From the NCBI GenBank assembly GCA_964058845.1, contig CAXKVR010000474.1, positions 1 through 26,651 on the forward strand: a stretch of 26,651 nt of DNA, in the 5' to 3' direction. Origin of the DNA: Carex sylvatica. Lineage: Eukaryota; Streptophyta; Magnoliopsida; Poales; Cyperaceae. The notes below the pieces were generated by a model. It did not search any database. It saw nothing but the letters and a program-made list of their open reading frames with translations, and was not told the origin of the DNA. Below, piece after piece: positions 9,976 to 20,315 of this stretch; the first letter of the stretch is position 1; every line of letters starts with the position of its first letter. The position numbers and the translations under genes were made by a program.

Positions 9976-12281
9976 TGTTTACAGCACTCTATTAGTGTCT
10001 CCAGATAGCAAGATAATAAAGTATTACAACCCTAATACAACACTCCAATTGAAGGTGTTCGGAGCACTCTAGAAGTGTCTCGATATGGCAAGATAATATA
10101 TCATTTATAACCCTAATACTGTACTCCAATTGATAGTGTTTGCAGCACTGTAGTAGTGTCTCTGTATGGCAAATAAATAGAGCATTTATAACCGTAATAC
10201 TACAATCCATTTGAAGATGTTTGGAGAACTCTAGTAGTGTCTCTATATGGCAAGATAATATGGCATTTACAAACCTCATACAATACTCCAATTGAAGGTG
10301 TTTCAAGCACTCTAGTAGTTTCTCAACATTGCAAGATAATATGACATTTACAACCCTAATACAACATTCCAATTGAAGGTGTTTAGAGCATTGTAATAGT
10401 GTCTCTATATGGCAAGATAATAGGGCATTTACAACCCTAATACAACACTCCAATTTAAGGTGTTTAGAGCACAGTATTAGTGTCTCCATATTGCAAGATA
10501 ATAGGGTATTTATAATCCTAATACAACACTCCAATTGAAGTGTTTGGAGCACTCTAGTAGTGTCTCCGGATGGCAAGATGATATCACATTTACAACCCTA
10601 ATACAACACTCCAATTGATGGTGTTCACATCACTCTAGTAGTGTCTCTATATGGAAATATAATAAGACATTTATAGCCCTCGTACAACACTCCAATTAAA
10701 GTTGTTTGGAGCACTCTTATTGTCTTTCCAAATGACAAGATAATAGAGCATTTTCAACCCAAATACATCACTCTAATTGAAGATGTTTGGAGCACACTAG
10801 TAGTGTTTCAAGATGGCAAGATAATAGGGCATTTGCAACACTAATCAACACTCAATTTGAAGGTGTTTGGGGCACTCTAGTAGTTTCTCTATATAGCACG
10901 ATAATAGGGTATTTACCAGCCTAATACAACACACCAATTGAAGGTGTTTGGAGCACTGTTGTAGTGTCTCCATATTGCAAGATAATAGGGCATTTACAAT
11001 CGTAATACCACACTCTAATTGAAGGTGTTTGGAGCACTCTAGTGTCTTTAGATGGCAAGATAATAGGATATTTACAATACTAATACAACACACCAATTGA
11101 AGGTAATTGGAGCACTCTAGTAGTGTCTCTGTATGGCTAAATAATACACTCCAAATGAAGGTGTTTAGAGCACTCTAGTAATGACTTTATATGGGTAGAG
11201 AAGATAGTAGTTTCAACCCTAATACAACACTCCAATTGAAGGTTTTTGGAGCATTCTAGTAGTGTCTCTATATGGCAAGATAATGGGGGATTTACAACCC
11301 TAATACAACACTCCAATAGATGGTGTTTGGAGCACTCTAGTAGTGTCTCCAGATTGCAAGATAATGGAGCATTTACATCTCTAAGTCAACACTCCAACTG
11401 TAGGTGTTTGGAGCACTCTTGTAGTGTCTCTATATGAAAGATAATGGCACATTTATAACCCAAATGCAACACTCAAAATGAAGGTGTTTAGAGCACTCTC
11501 GTAAGGTCTCTATATGACAAGAGAAGATGGTAGTTGTAACTCTAATTGAAGGCGTTTGGAGCACTCGAGTTGTGTTTCTAGGTGACAAGATAATAGGTCA
11601 TTTCCAACCCTAATACAACACTCCAATAGAAGGTGTTTGAAGCACTTTAGTAGTGTCTCTTGATGGTAAGATACTAGGGCATTTACAACCCTAATACAAC
11701 ACTCCAATTGATTGTGTTCGCAGCACTCAAGTAGTTTCTCTATATGGCAAGATAATCAGTCATTTACAACCCTAATACAACACTCCAACTGAAGTTGTTT
11801 GGAGCATTGTAGTTGTGTCTCCAGATTGCAAGATAATAGCGCATTTACAACTCTAATTCAACAGTCCAATTGAAGGTGTTTGGGGCACTCTTGTAGTGTC
11901 TCTAAATTGCAAGATAATAGGGCATTTACAATCCAAATACAATACTCCAATTGAGGGTGTTTGGAGCACTCTAGTAGTTTCTCCAGATGGAAGATAATAG
12001 GGCATTTACAACCCTAATACAACACTCCAAATGAAGGTGTTTATCTCTAGTAAGGTCTCTATATGGCAAGAGAAGTGGGTAGTTGCAACCCTAATACAAC
12101 ACCCTAATTGAAAGTGTTTGGAGAACTCTTCTCCAGATTGAGAGATAATGGGGCATTTAAAACCCTAAATACAACACTCTAATTGAAGGTGTTTGGAGCA
12201 CTCTAGTTATGTTTCAAGATGACAAGATAATAGAGCATTTCCAATTCTAATACATCACTCCAATAGAAGGTGTTTTTGATA
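9976..12281. repeat. 81-bp satellite array, right block
   Basis: About 28 monomers. Spacing of the agataat word is 80-81 bp across many consecutive units (10253, 10334, 10415, 10496). Because 81 is 27 codons, one minus-strand frame stays open over several units. The longest is 10576-9992, 194 aa, with a repeated 27-residue unit built around LQLECCIRVVNALLSCHIET. A minority monomer type with agagaag and tagtt in the middle occurs near 11,191, 11,514 and 12,062. The array ends at 12,281, directly against a gene fragment. I see no evidence that the frame is translated. Confidence 0.93.
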
Positions 12282-13076
12282 TGGGGGTCTGAAGATATTC
12301 TGCATGGAGCTGTTGAACGTGCTCACCAAGCTGTTGTAACAACTCCGCACTGACAAGCGATAATCGTTGGTCATTGTCACCTACAAACGACACTTTCTGC
12401 AACAACCAATTGCATACATGGTTAAACAAATAAAAAGTTTGATCATGTTAGTAAGAATATTTAGTAAATAATTTATTAATTTGACCTCTGCAAGATTGAT
12501 CCCCATCTTCGGCCATTGGATTTCTGCTCGGACGGTATCCGGGAGGAAAATCCTGCCTAGAACAAGTACAGGTAGAGGTAAGTGGCTATATGTCCCGGTT
12601 ATGCTTCCGACGAACACTAGCACATGCCTTGGTAGGATGGCATTACCGTAACATGATTAAAACTCAATGAGAGGATAAACATGCATATTTGCAACAACGA
12701 CTGGTCACTGACCATAGTCGATGCTCGCAGTGCATCTCCTCACCTCCTGCATGCAGATACAATTAAGAATAAGATATTTAATTAAATCAACTAAGAATTA
12801 ATCCAACAAAGTACAGTAAAGAGATGTGGAATTACCTCAATCGAGTCCAATGGATGTGGACTTGCTGCTTTTCGCTTGGATGCTTTTGACGTCTTTGCTG
12901 TTGCTACATTGCGGCTTGAATTTATGGAAATCTTGAAACAGTGAAGCACTCTATGTTATTTTCCAGTAAGGCAAAGTATTGCTTGCATATATATTTCATG
13001 TTATAGAATAATTAAATTCCAAAAGAAAAAAATACCCAAAATCCTACCTAACATAAAGCTACTACTATCCTAAGGG

Positions 13077-13179
13077 GACAATGACCATGACCAACGATTA
13101 TCGCTTGTCAGTGCGGAGTTGTTACAACAGCTTGGTGAGCACGTTCAACAGCTCCATGCAGAATATCTTCAGACCCCCA
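13077..13179 (+). repeat. Inverted copy of exon 5 of the unknown gene
   Basis: Reverse complement of 12,282-12,378, nearly identical apart from an extra 6 bp (atgacc duplicated). The copy contains only exon sequence and stops where the exon stops. It lies between two 25-bp direct repeats, 13,054-13,078 and 13,187-13,211, starting taaagctactactatcc. Together with exon 5 it forms an inverted repeat with about 700 bp between the arms. Confidence 0.85.
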
Positions 13180-13208
13180 CAGGAAATAAAGCTACTACTA
13201 TCCTAAGG

Positions 13209-13346
13209 GGATTGTAGGGTCCTGTTATCCCAAATCCAATCTGTCATTTATTTTGAGATTTGTGCATAAAAAAATAACTTCTATAGAGATTCGTACAACC
13301 CAAAAAATAAAATGTTAGATTTAGAATAACAGGACCCTACAATCCA
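13209..13346. mobile_element. MITE-like element of 138 bp
   Basis: Terminal inverted repeats of about 20 bp: ggattgtagggtcctgttat at 13,209-13,228 and its reverse complement at 13,326-13,346. CCTAAGG directly flanks both ends (13,202-13,208 and 13,347-13,353), a 7-bp direct repeat that could be a target duplication. No coding capacity. A hAT-type origin would predict 8 bp, so the superfamily is left open. Confidence 0.65.
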
Positions 13347-13378
13347 CCTAAGGATTGTAGCATATTTATTTTCCCACA

Positions 13379-13545
13379 CAAAACACAAATAGCCATATAA
13401 GCTAGCTAGTTATGCATCAACTAATCTAAAGAAGTGCATCATCGCTTAAGAACAGCCAAAACAAAACACAAACAGCCAGATAATTAAGCTAGCTATGCAT
13501 CAACTAACCTATAGAAGTGCATCATCACTTCCATAAAGCACAGCC
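13379..13545. repeat. Tandem duplication of about 80 bp
   Basis: Two direct copies, roughly 13,379-13,459 and 13,460-13,545, sharing aaaacacaaa, taagctagct, atgcatcaactaa and gaagtgcatcatc. It lies inside the first intron of the unknown gene model. Confidence 0.7.
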
Positions 13546-13872
13546 AAAACAAAACACGAACATACCATTAATATCACATCAAAATACTAAAATCTAAATA
13601 AGCTAAATATAGAGTCTAGCCTGTGATTGGTACAAAACAAGCTGAGTATCCTCAGTGTTCCAAATGTGTAGTGCAATGGCTTCAATGTACATCATAGTGA
13701 ATTAGTGAATAAAATTAAAGTTTCTGGTAGCGAATTGTACCTTTCTAACATGCGATTTGCGAGCCTTGTCATATGTGATAATCTCGAATTTTTGCCAACC
13801 TCTTGTCAGTCGGTGTTTCACTTTGCCCTTTCGTATCATCATCAGCATTGTAGAGAGAGTCGGTGACGACAT

Positions 13873-14340
13873 GGCTGCAGTCCATAAAGTTCAAATATCA
13901 AAATAAGTTCTTCTTAGTCTAGAAAAAATACTACAATCTGTTGTGACCTCACATCAAAAATCTAGAAAACAGTAAATGAGAGGAAAAATTTCTAAAATTC
14001 CTACAATGTACAAAAATCAATAGAAACTATCACAAAAACCTTCAATAACCTACAAATTATACTACAAAAATAGTAAGTGAGAGGGAGAATCCCAAAAAAT
14101 CTCACATGAAAACATATAAAAACCAACAAAATACTACAAACTACAAAGATATATATATGCAAAGAGTGAGAGGGAGTGATCAACTTAACTTCGGTGACAG
14201 AGTGAGATGAAAAGCCTAGTTTTGGAGACCTTTAGAATTCTCGTTGTGGGAGAAGAGAGACTTTAATTTGTTAATTTAGAGTAATATATCAATCAATCTC
14301 GGAAAGTTGAAGTGACACCTAGGGTACGAATCAATTTTCA
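13873..14340 (-). other. Leader and upstream region of the unknown gene
   Basis: No credible gene. On the minus strand it holds pyrimidine-rich leader-like sequence (tctcactctgtcaccgaag near 14,200) ahead of the inferred start codon at 13,872. No clear TATA box was identified. Confidence 0.25.
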
Positions 14341-15780
14341 AGATTTTTTTTGAAAATCATTTTCCATCGGCTCCGTATCCTAACCGTTTACGTATATACT
14401 TAACAACATCGGCTCTTAATCCTGACCATTGGCATATATACTAATTCTATCGATGCAATACGATGGTGTATTTAAAAATCTTGGGAGACTCGCCTTCTGC
14501 GTGAAAAAGCTTCACTACGAATTGGGCCTATAGTATGGCAAACTTTCAGTTTAGGGTTCAACCGTCCGATTCGAAATGGTGCATGCCAATATTCATGCTA
14601 CTTCAAATATGTTGGTCAGATTTAATTATATAATTAACGTTACTTTAGAAAAATGATGAAGTTTGAAACCAAAAGTTTGGCGCTGGAGGAAAAAATTTGG
14701 GCTAAACCCTAAACCCTAATTAAGAGGCTATGTTAAAATTTAAATCGATATGATTAATTTAAATTACTATAATTTAAACATGTTAAAATTTAACTAATTT
14801 TCCAAGTTACTATAATTGCAACTTAATTGATTTTCGAAGTACGTACTAACAGTCAATCCAAGCTGTTGAACATGCATGCATTATCTCTATATCTAGAGTA
14901 TAATTAAAGGGACAATTATATTTTAATATATGTTTAATAAATGAACAATTATATTTTTAATAAGGAGGGATATTATACATTTGATTGTAATAATATGTAC
15001 TTAATTACAACATCAAATTGTAACTTGATTTTGGAAGTACTAACAGTCAATCCAAGCCATACGTTGAAACTAATTTTTTTCATGTGCAAAATTTAAATTA
15101 TGATGGCTCTTAGTGTTTTCAGCTATTAAAGCAAACTGAAATTTTTATAATTTAACATGTTATTAAAGTTAAAATTATTATATTATTATAATTTAACTAA
15201 CATGTTATTAAATTTAAATGATCAAATATGATAAAATTTAATACAATCAAATATGGTCAAATATGATCAAATTTAAATTTAAATGATCAAATATTAAATT
15301 ATGATTGCTTATATATACAATGTCTCATTTATTTCAATTTTTAACAAGATGTAATAATATTGTTGTAGTACTTTGTTTACAATTTAAATGATAAATTTAA
15401 CATGTTAAAATTGAATTGATCAAATATTAAATTATGATTGCTTATATATACAATGTCTCGTTCACATGTAAAGTTTTTTAGAATTTTAAATTAATTTTGT
15501 ATAAAGTTCAGTGGTCAAAAAGTGTTAAAAAATGAATGCACTCAAATTAATTTATAAACTACTTGGCTTTATACTAAAATAATTCAAAATTTTAAAATCT
15601 CTGCATGTAAATTAATCACTTATCAAGTAGATGGATTTCAACAGCTTTGATTTGTCGTTTGAAATCGATATAATATATTTTGGAGTTAAGCTCATCCTAG
15701 TTTTACTCTGTAGTTAATTTGCTTATATATACAATGTCTCATTTATTTAAATTTTTCTATCAAATGTTCCCAACAATCTA
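14341..15780. other. AT-rich intergenic DNA with short duplications
   Basis: No gene seen. 14,364-14,470 has words such as ccatcggct and acatcggct that recall the subterminal motifs at 17,528-17,760, but no CACTA terminus is visible beside them. 14,817-14,869 and 15,017-15,070 share actaacagtcaatccaagc. A block containing gcttatatatacaatgtctc occurs three times (15,307, 15,437 and 15,721 approximately). These look like decayed local duplications. Confidence 0.5.
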
Positions 15781-16078
15781 ACTCTAAAGTAAAACACACT
15801 TTGAATTTGTATCCCACCGTCAGATCTGAGGGATCAAAAATATGATACCACACAATTGAAGATCAGACCATTCAATTCGTAACTCAAAATTTGCAGGACT
15901 TTAGGGGCTTAACTTCAGAGAATGTGTTCAACTTTAACAACATCGGTTTAACCGATGGCGTTTAGAAAATTGAATTAATTCTCGATCGACCTGTTCGTCT
16001 TCTACCTCGAGCCTGCATAGTACTCTCTCGACTGTTTGGGGTTTATCCGATCATCTCACCTCTTTCACTGTAGGAACG

Positions 16079-17231
16079 ATGAGTGACTACATTAGTAATT
16101 TGTCCGAGCCAATACTTGCCATAATCTTAGGGTTGCTGGCCACCCAAGAGGCAGTGCGTACATGTGTACTATCTAAGAGGTGGAACAACCTGTGGACCTC
16201 TTTACCCGTCCTCAACATCAATGCGACGGATTCTCAAGCCCAATATTCTATGGAGGGGATCATTGCTAATTTACTTGAGAAGATTACTGCAGATAATCTT
16301 CTGGAGTTACATCTCAAGTACGCTCTCCTGGTATAATTAATTAATCTCTCTAATTGACGCGCGCGGATGTCTTATTAAGTGTTTACAATAAAATGTTGGG
16401 TACTGTAATTAAATAAATTGACCTCCAATCACATTATCAGATTCAATTTTATGTGATTGACCCACATTTATAGTTTTAAGGCCACAAATTGCACCACTGT
16501 CAAACAATGTCAAAAAAAAGGTCACAAATTGCAGTGCTAATTTTACATGATTGACCCATAGCTAGTTAAATTCAAGGTCCTGAATTAAATACATGCATAT
16601 AAATTGGTGTAATTTTATATAATTGACCCACATAGTTTAAAGATCCCCATCAATTGCATATGCATATTAATTAGTGTGCTAATTAATTGCATGCATGCAA
16701 GAAGGGGTGTCCTGAATTGAATTTATATATAGTTCAATTAATTGTTTTGACTCATGTTTGTATATTATTATCCCTAATTACATGTGTTTATATATAGGAA
16801 CTTCCACTTTTGCTGGCAAGACTCTCAAAATTTTGATAACTTGAAGGTTTTCACTGTTTTCGTTTGTACATTTACTTTTTTTACAAATGGAAAGTTAGAT
16901 CATAAAGAGCTGCCCCAATTTGACAAGTATATATATAGTTTTTCAACCTAATTAAGCTATATATAGCTTCCATGCATCATTTAATTAATTGTTGTAAGTT
17001 AAACTAAGGATCTACTTATCAATTGATAATTGTTAATTTAATTTATTGCAGCACTGTTATGCTCTGCTATGGCCAGTTGAGGATAGACTGTCATCAAATC
17101 CACGAGTCCCGCTGAGGCTTCAACCATCTCCAAGAAGATATCTCGAGATAGTTGAGGTCAAATTCTGGAGGTTTGATTTAATGATGTGGCGAGTGATTAA
17201 ATATCTAATGCTTGGTACCAGGAAATTATAA
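16079..17231 (+). pseudogene. F-box/FBD gene fragment, LRR core missing
   Basis: Exon 1 (16,079-16,330, 84 codons, donor CTG|gtataa) encodes an F-box: SDYISNLSEPILAIILGL, then EAVRTCVLSKRWNNLWTSLP, the classic N-terminus of plant F-box/LRR/FBD proteins, substrate adaptors of SCF ubiquitin ligases. A piece at 16,798 after tatatatag resembles the usual CWQDSQNFDNL stretch but is in a different phase from exon 1 and soon loses sense. A last piece at 17,052-17,231 (after attgcag) ends YLEIVEVKFWRFD and MMWRVIKYLMLGTRKL, like an FBD domain, then stops. About 150 codons of leucine-rich repeat expected between are absent, so this is a degenerate gene. The F-box alone could still be translated as 85 aa. 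Confidence 0.75.
16331..16797 (+). other. AT-rich intron-like DNA of the F-box fragment
   Basis: Begins with a good donor at 16,331 and ends with tatatatag at 16,797. It contains three diverged copies of an attttatgtgattgacccac-type word (near 16,446, 16,540 and 16,611), suggesting local duplication. No open frame of note. Confidence 0.5.
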
Positions 17232-17527
17232 AATTTTAGGAACTATCGTATAATCAGGAATGGTTATTGCAATATTAAATATACAACGGATAACAGTGGA
17301 ACAAATAGTTATAGTGGATGGGATTTGGGAGTTGTAGAATTAGCAGCTGCGGAAATCGACACTATGCATGTCGAGAAGAGTTTGTTGTTATACTAATAGC
17401 TAGATATGTCAGGAATATATTTTGTATGGATATACACATGTTGTGTATTTTGTGGATGGATGTTGTATATTTTGTGCATGCATGAATATTACTTCTAAAA
17501 ATATATTAATTATCCTTTTGAACATCT

Positions 17528-17849
17528 CCATCGGTTCAAAAAAAAAACAGAGTTGGTATTGATCAAACTATACTGATGGCTCATCTACGTCACAGATGGT
17601 AAAAATCACCACATCTACACCATCTGTTTAATATACCAACTGATGTGAAAGAGTCAATCAAATTCAACGGTTGGTTAAAAACTAACCGATGGCAAAGAGG
17701 GGCGCATCAACACCATCGGTTTATTAAACGCCAACCGATGGTACAAAGTTTAATGTAATTACAGTGCTGCCACTCGTGACGAGCGCCATTTAAGCGGAAG
17801 CACATCTGATGGTAAAATAACAATGAAAAAAATATTTTTTGCAGTAGTG
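17528..17849. mobile_element. One terminus of a CACTA transposon
   Basis: The minus strand from 17,849 reads CACTACTGCAAAAAATATTT, the form expected of a CACTA (En/Spm) terminal repeat. Inside it are many subterminal words of the ccatcggtt / aaccgatgg type in both orientations (17,528, 17,660-17,700, 17,718, 17,733). Such clustered short repeats are the usual transposase-binding region. I could not find the matching CACTA end on the left with the same 3-bp flank (gct), so the extent is unknown. The F-box fragment may lie inside it. Confidence 0.65.
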
Positions 17850-18950
17850 GCTCGATCGATTTAGTGACATGGATTTGAACCGACACCATTGTCATTACTT
17901 TAACAAATCTGCAATAAAAAAAAAGCATTAATTAATAGTGCAAAAACACAAATCAGCACTCATTGTACACAAATGTCGTAACCGCTCTCGACCGCTGCAG
18001 CATGGCCCAATTTGCTGAGAGGAAATAGCTGCAGAATTGTTGAACCTTGAAATGTTTGCTCATATAGAAGTGCTCTGAAATTAGATTATTGCTGGAGAAA
18101 GGGTTCCCTGACTCTTTGAAAAAAGAAATTGGATAATTTGGAGGAGCAATTTTGAGCTCCGTGAGCAGAGAAGTGAATGGTGGAAGGAATGCTAAAACTA
18201 GCGAAATTTATGCCGCTTTGAGAATCGAAACAGACGTCTAGGGTTCTTCTTAGGATTTCACCTAGGTTCCATCTCTCTGTCACTTGCATCGTTGTCTTTC
18301 TGCTGCTTGAAGCAATGGCTAAGTGCTCCTCTGTTTCTCTACCACGTGCTCCACCGCTTTGTTTGTCACTTCGTCTGCCACTTCGTTTGTCGCTTACACT
18401 GCCGCCTCCCTGTCGCTTGCACCGTCAATTATTTGCTGCTTGCTCCATCTAGGTTACTTAAAACTTCTGTAAATTAGGTAATAAGTATTTAGTTTTTGCG
18501 ATAATGATGTTGTGTTTTGTTTTGTACTGTTTTCTATCTCTTTCTTCGTCTTTTTTCATCCCTTTATGTTTAAAGGTGGTTGTCCTAGACTGATTGATTT
18601 AGTTTCAAATTTGGTTTAATTCAGTGCCTTCTCAGTTTATGGGTGATTGTTCTGGTCCGGTCGATTCAGTTCCTGGTCTGATCTGATTTGAATTTAGTGT
18701 CTTCTCAGTTATGATATGCGTACAGTGGATACCATTACTAGACTCCTATCACTCTAATCAAATAAGAATAATCAATTTGCATTCACATAATGCACATACC
18801 TCTGTGATACTAGTTATCTAATCTAATGTGACAACTACTTTATAACTTTTTATATCAATGTAATTACTTACGTTTTTTCAACCAAAAAACAAAAAAAAAA
18901 GTTGAATGGTGGAAGATCGAATTTTTTTTAAAAACCATAATTAAAAAAAT
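17850..18950. other. Intergenic DNA, no supported gene
   Basis: Short frames at 18,289-18,086 (minus) and 18,292-18,477 (plus) overlap and have no recognisable domain. The plus one is a run of cgtttgtcgc-like repeats. 18,590-18,720 has two diverged copies of a ttctcagttt / tggtccggtc / gattcagtt block. Confidence 0.4.
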
Positions 18951-20247
18951 GATTTTTACTAATCCGACATGATTGCTTTTTTTTTTTCAAAAACCGGAAG
19001 AACCGGACGAGCCGTCCGGTGCAATATTTTTTTTTTCTCAAAACCGGAGGAGCCGTCCGGTTCCTATATTTTATTTTAATTTTATTCATTTCATCTATTA
19101 AACCGTGCAGCAACCGTGTAACGATTCATTTTTTCAATTTTGTTTTCTTTTTCTTTTTTCTTTTCACTATTTATTTTCTTTCCTTTCCGTCTCACCAATT
19201 ATTATACTTGTCGGTGGGTAATATTATAATTGTCGGTGGGTACTGTGCAGTCACTTTTTTTTTTCTTTTTTCTATAAATCATCTTCTCTCTGTCCAACTC
19301 AATCATAAACTCTATAAATCATCTTCTCTCTGTCCAACTCAAACATAAACTCAGAAAACTTAAATTTTTTCTTCTCCGTCATTTTTAGCTGATAATCAAG
19401 CTCCAGCAGAAAATTGTGTTCTTACAAATTGGCATCTTCATTGTGTTGGTAGCTTTCATCTAAAGATTATAGTAAGTTTTTTTTTTTCAATTACTTTTTA
19501 AGTTGTAAAATTAAAAATGATATCAACAGTTGATTTTAACAATTTATAAAATTAAGTTTAGTTACTCTGCCAAAATCATACACCCGTAGATTAATTTGAA
19601 ACCAAATGACCTATATTTATTTATATATTTAATTTTTTTTTAAAATATAAAATCTCTGTTTCACATATAAAGTTTGTTGCATGAGATATTTTCCTTCTTT
19701 TTACTAAATGCCAAAAAAACATAAATATTGAAATATATCATTATAGAACAAAATAATGAACGAACACTAACCTCCTTGAAATCATTTTTTTAGTGTAGAT
19801 GCATGTAGTAATTGTGGAATTATTTATTTATTTGCATGGTTTATGTAGATATATTGTTTAGTAATTGTGAAATTATTTATTTATTTGCATGGTTTATGTA
19901 GATACATTGTTTATGTGCATGTACTTTTTTTTAGTATAGATGCATGTAGTATTTTTTTAATTATTTATTTATGGTTTATGTAGATGCATTGTTTATTTCA
20001 TGGCGGGGGCTGATATCAAAACAACAGAATTTTTTATTGACACAAAGACTATTAATATTTTGTAGTGGATGGACAATATAATATTGCCCTTTTATAACCA
20101 ATTACTTTTGTTGGTACTCTAATTAGTAAGCTTTAAATCCATACCGTGGGAACCATCCGGTCTCTCTATTTTTTTTATTCGGACTGGACCCACCGGCTCT
20201 ATATTTTTCCTCCTAATATTATTATTTTCATCATTTTTTTCTCCTAA
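18951..20247. repeat. Repeat-rich left flank of the MULE
   Basis: Several local duplications. Around 18,975-19,065 an aaaccgga...gccgtccggt block occurs twice. 19,271-19,310 is repeated exactly as 19,311-19,350. 19,200-19,245 has two copies of tgtcggtgggta. 19,789-19,995 has repeated tagatgcatgtagtaattgt and ggtttatgtagat words. The last set reappears inverted on the far side of the gene pair (see 25,916-26,651), which suggests part of a long terminal inverted repeat. No gene is supported. Confidence 0.6.
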
Positions 20248-20255
20248 TATAAATA
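20248..20255 (+). promoter_or_regulatory. Probable TATA box of the MULE transposase
   Basis: TATAAATA 61 bp before the ATG at 20,316, followed by a pyrimidine-rich leader (cttcttccttcctcc, then ttcttcttctccaccattt). Position and context fit a plant promoter with a short leader. Confidence 0.5.
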
Positions 20256-20315
20256 TTCATCTTCTTCCTTCCTCCAGCAGACTATTGATTTCTTCTTCTC
20301 CACCATTTTCAGATA

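Larger units (their letters stand above)
12282..13872 (-). pseudogene. Unknown multi-exon gene, 3' end lost to the satellite
   Basis: A minus-strand gene model that I infer from splice signals. Exon 1 is 13,872-13,741 (MSSPTLSTMLMMIRKGK to SHVRK), exon 2 is 12,931-12,836 (ISINSSRNVATAK to PLDSIE, Lys-rich) and exon 3 is 12,746-12,713 (EVRRCTASIDY). Exon 4 is 12,616-12,486 (VFVGSITGTYSHLP to KMGINLAE) and exon 5 is 12,396 onward (KVSFVGDNDQRLSLV, then a helical QQLGEHVQQLHAEYLQ). All joins keep frame with GT donors and AG acceptors, which is unlikely by chance, though exons 3-4 are short and their borders tentative. Exon 5 runs into satellite DNA at 12,282, so the 3' end is gone. I do not recognise the family. 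It could be a transposon-encoded or captured host gene. Sequence upstream to about 14,220 would be its 5' leader. Confidence 0.4.

Noticed and set aside
1..12281. CRISPR-like array
   Set aside because: The repeated unit is a contiguous 81-bp satellite without unique spacers, in a plant genome.
14500..14530. cttcactacgaattggg as the left CACTA terminus
   Set aside because: The bases after CACTAC do not match the right terminus at 17,849 and the 3-bp flanks differ.
18292..18477. 61-aa plus frame rich in Cys/His/Val repeats
   Set aside because: Short internal repeats explain it; no conserved zinc spacing and no splice or promoter context.
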